Source: CAYLNH01 sp964384625 (GTDB lineage: Bacteria; Verrucomicrobiota; Lentisphaeria; JABSQK01). From it: a stretch of 13,230 nt of DNA. The position numbers and the translations under genes were made by a program. The DNA lies in NCBI GenBank assembly GCA_964384625.1, contig CAYLNH010000206.1, forward strand, positions 1-13,230. Direction: 5' to 3'. How positions within the stretch are numbered: position 1 is the stretch's first letter; the number at the start of each line of letters is the position of its first letter. Positions 12,052-13,230 of the stretch are shown here, one piece after another. The notes under the pieces are model-generated. The model made no database searches and was not told the origin of the DNA. It worked only from the letters and a program-made list of their open reading frames with translations.

Positions 12052-12227
12052 ATGCGGAATGTCCTGCTGATGCTCTCGATTTGCCTGGCGACCGCACTGC
12101 CTGCGGCTGATGCGAAGCCGGCCGGAAAGAAGAAGAAGACTGCAGCAGAGCGACGAACAGCGAATAAAGGGGGCGGCAGCCGCGGCGAACAACAGTTGCA
12201 GGCAGGAAGGCGGGCGAGGGGAAGGCC
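12052..12227 (+). pseudogene. Signal-peptide segment, out of frame with the SGNH catalytic domain
   Basis: A proper gene start sits here: AAGGAG at 12039-12044, seven bases, then ATG. The first 23 residues form a clean signal peptide (MRNVLLMLSICLATALPAADA, then KP) followed by a lysine-rich linker KKKKT. The frame then runs through basic low-complexity sequence and past the SGNH start in the wrong frame, ending at 12291. The catalytic frame cannot be reached directly, because it has a TAA at 12165-12167. One extra base, for example in the G run at 12169-12173, would join the two parts into a single secreted esterase. It is either a real frameshift mutation or a sequencing/assembly error. The coordinates cover only the part before the catalytic domain. 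Confidence 0.65.
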
Positions 12228-12848
12228 GTGCGCTTGTTCATCCTGGCGGGACAATCCAACATGGCCGCCTTGGATGAGACCGCGACGTTGATTCCCGTTC
12301 TGGAGAAAGCGTTTCCAGACGATGAGCTGATCGTGGTCAAGGACGCGCAGAGCGGCCAGCCGATCCGGCGCTGGTATAAAGACTGGAAACCGGTGGGCAA
12401 CTGGAAACCGAGGAACAACCGGGCGAAGCCCGGCAACAACGATCTCTACCGGCGGCTGATGGCGGCCGTGAACAAGGCGATCGAAGGCAGAAAACCGGAC
12501 ACCGTATCATTCATGTGGATGCAGGGCGAAGCCGACGCCAAGAGCGGGCAGACGGCAAACTACGAAGAAAGCATCAAAGGCTTGATCAAGCAGTTGCGCG
12601 ACGACCTGGAGCGCCGGGATATGACCGTTGTGGTTGGCCGCCTGAGCGACCATCAGAAAGGCCGGGAGCACTGGGACGCCGTACGCCGGGCCCTGGAGAA
12701 TGTCGGTAAGGACGACCCGCTGGCCGACTGGATCGATACGGACGACTGGAACGGGCCGATGGATGGATTGCACTACAATGACGAGGGCTACAAGGAACTG
12801 GGCAAGGCGTTTGCCGAAAAGACGGTCAAGTTGCTGAAAAAGGAGTAA
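12228..12848 (+). CDS. SGNH-fold carbohydrate esterase (sialate O-acetylesterase/SASA-like)
   Basis: From the GTG at 12228 this is 206 residues and holds a complete SGNH/GDSL-type hydrolase domain. The first strand and nucleophile motif are FILAGQSNMA with Ser10. The WMQGEAD block (97-103) matches the conserved Gly/Asn region of SASA proteins, and DGLHYND (179-185) gives the Asp179-His182 pair. Such enzymes remove acetyl groups from sugars, usually outside the cytoplasm. Translation from the GTG is possible (AGGGGAAGG upstream), but that protein would lack the signal peptide encoded 5' in another frame (12052-12227). The original product was probably about 265 residues and secreted. It is followed after 12 bp by a convergent AraC remnant, with a terminator-like hairpin between. 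The mannosidase nearby fits an esterase acting on decorated glycans; the acetyl substrate is inference. Confidence 0.8.
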   Translation: MRLFILAGQSNMAALDETATLIPVLEKAFPDDELIVVKDAQSGQPIRRWYKDWKPVGNWKPRNNRAKPGNNDLYRRLMAAVNKAIEGRKPDTVSFMWMQGEADAKSGQTANYEESIKGLIKQLRDDLERRDMTVVVGRLSDHQKGREHWDAVRRALENVGKDDPLADWIDTDDWNGPMDGLHYNDEGYKELGKAFAEKTVKLLKKE

Positions 12849-12876
12849 GCCGGAGGGACTTCATTCCGGTTGTTTG
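12848..12876 (+). terminator. Likely intrinsic terminator of the SGNH gene
   Basis: CCGGA (12850-12854) pairs with TCCGG (12865-12869), with two further outer pairs possible. The T-rich tract TTGTTTG follows directly. The hairpin overlaps the last codons and stop (12861-12863, minus strand) of the convergent AraC remnant. The short stem and ten-base loop make it modest in strength. Confidence 0.45.
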
Positions 12877-13190
12877 TGCCGGCGGCGATAGTGCGAGGGG
12901 GCGTGGCCGACGACACGTTTGAACGAGCGGCTGAACGTGAACTGATTGCGGAAGTGAAGTGCGTCGGCGACTTCCTTGATGGACCGCGAGGTGTGCAGCA
13001 ACAGATGGATGGCTTTGTTGAACGTCAGCCGGTCCAGGAACGCCAGGGGCGTGGTATCGGCGAAACGGCGGAACAGCCGGGTCATGTAGGCGGGGTCCAG
13101 GTGACAGGCGGCCGCCGCTTCGCGCGGGCTGCGGATAGAGTCGAAGTGCTGTTGGAAATACGAGCGGCAGCGACAGAAGGTGTGCAGTTT
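12861..13190 (-). pseudogene. AraC-family regulator, DNA-binding domain only, interrupted by an in-frame stop
   Basis: Reading the minus strand from 13190 gives about 109 residues forming a near-complete AraC double helix-turn-helix. They begin KLHTFCRCRSYFQQHFD, then EAAAACHLDPAYMTRLFRRF for the first helix-turn-helix. The second follows in IKEVADALHFRNQFTFSRSF, and the family ending is VGHAPSHYRRR. Just upstream is a TAG (13191-13193), and beyond it the sequence is nearly pure A/C on this strand. No ATG, GTG or TTG precedes the first helix; the only ATG in frame (13085) would give 74 residues lacking it. The sensor domain is therefore absent, or its frame is broken, or the window edge is unreliable. 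If intact in the genome it would be a second sugar-type regulator of this locus. Confidence 0.6.
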
Positions 13191-13230
13191 CTAATTCTGT
13201 TGGGGTTTGGTTCTTGTTTTGTGGTGGGGT

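Noticed and set aside
1..13230. tRNA, rRNA, CRISPR array or transposase
   Set aside because: Reading both strands showed no regularly spaced repeats, no tRNA T-loop in a plausible cloverleaf outside coding regions, no rRNA core sequence and no transposase or integrase motif.

Overview
The window looks like bacterial chromosome from the PVC superphylum (Lentisphaerota/Kiritimatiellota/Verrucomicrobiota/Planctomycetota type). This is inferred from the gene content (GH38 mannosidase, DUF3604-like PHP protein, URO-D-like protein of the non-haem kind, SASA-type SGNH esterase, AraC regulators) and from the many short GC-rich hairpins between genes. No rRNA, tRNA, CRISPR array, transposase or phage gene was seen.

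Layout. (1) 1-1911: a CsoR/RcnR/FrmR-family metal sensor with a well-formed promoter/operator, two hairpin repeats, then an MFS exporter with a Cys/His-rich tail; probably a metal or stress efflux unit. (2) 2014-3375: two plus-strand genes, a divergent M23/LytM-like protein that keeps all five active-site residues but has no signal peptide, and a DinB-fold protein. Both genes end in related inverted-repeat elements built around their TAA stop codons. (3) 3499-6916: an AraC regulator on the minus strand, divergent from a 763-residue propeller-like + PHP phosphoesterase protein. (4) 6917-7958: about 1 kb with one possible small membrane protein and several clusters of short hairpins. (5) 7959-11797: a GH38 alpha-mannosidase convergent with a URO-D-superfamily protein. 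(6) 11798-13230: a divergent control region, an SGNH/sialate-O-acetylesterase-like gene whose signal peptide is out of frame with its catalytic domain, a likely terminator, and the HTH part of a second AraC regulator cut off by an in-frame stop near the window end.

From 3499 onward the content reads as a glycan-processing neighbourhood: mannosidase, carbohydrate esterase, metal-dependent phosphoesterase and two sugar-type regulators. The role of the URO-D-like protein there is unknown. No defence system or obviously new multi-gene machine is visible. The most unusual signal is structural: base-pair-conserving (covarying) hairpins at gene ends and between genes, and two genes whose Shine-Dalgarno sequences lie in the arm of an inverted repeat.
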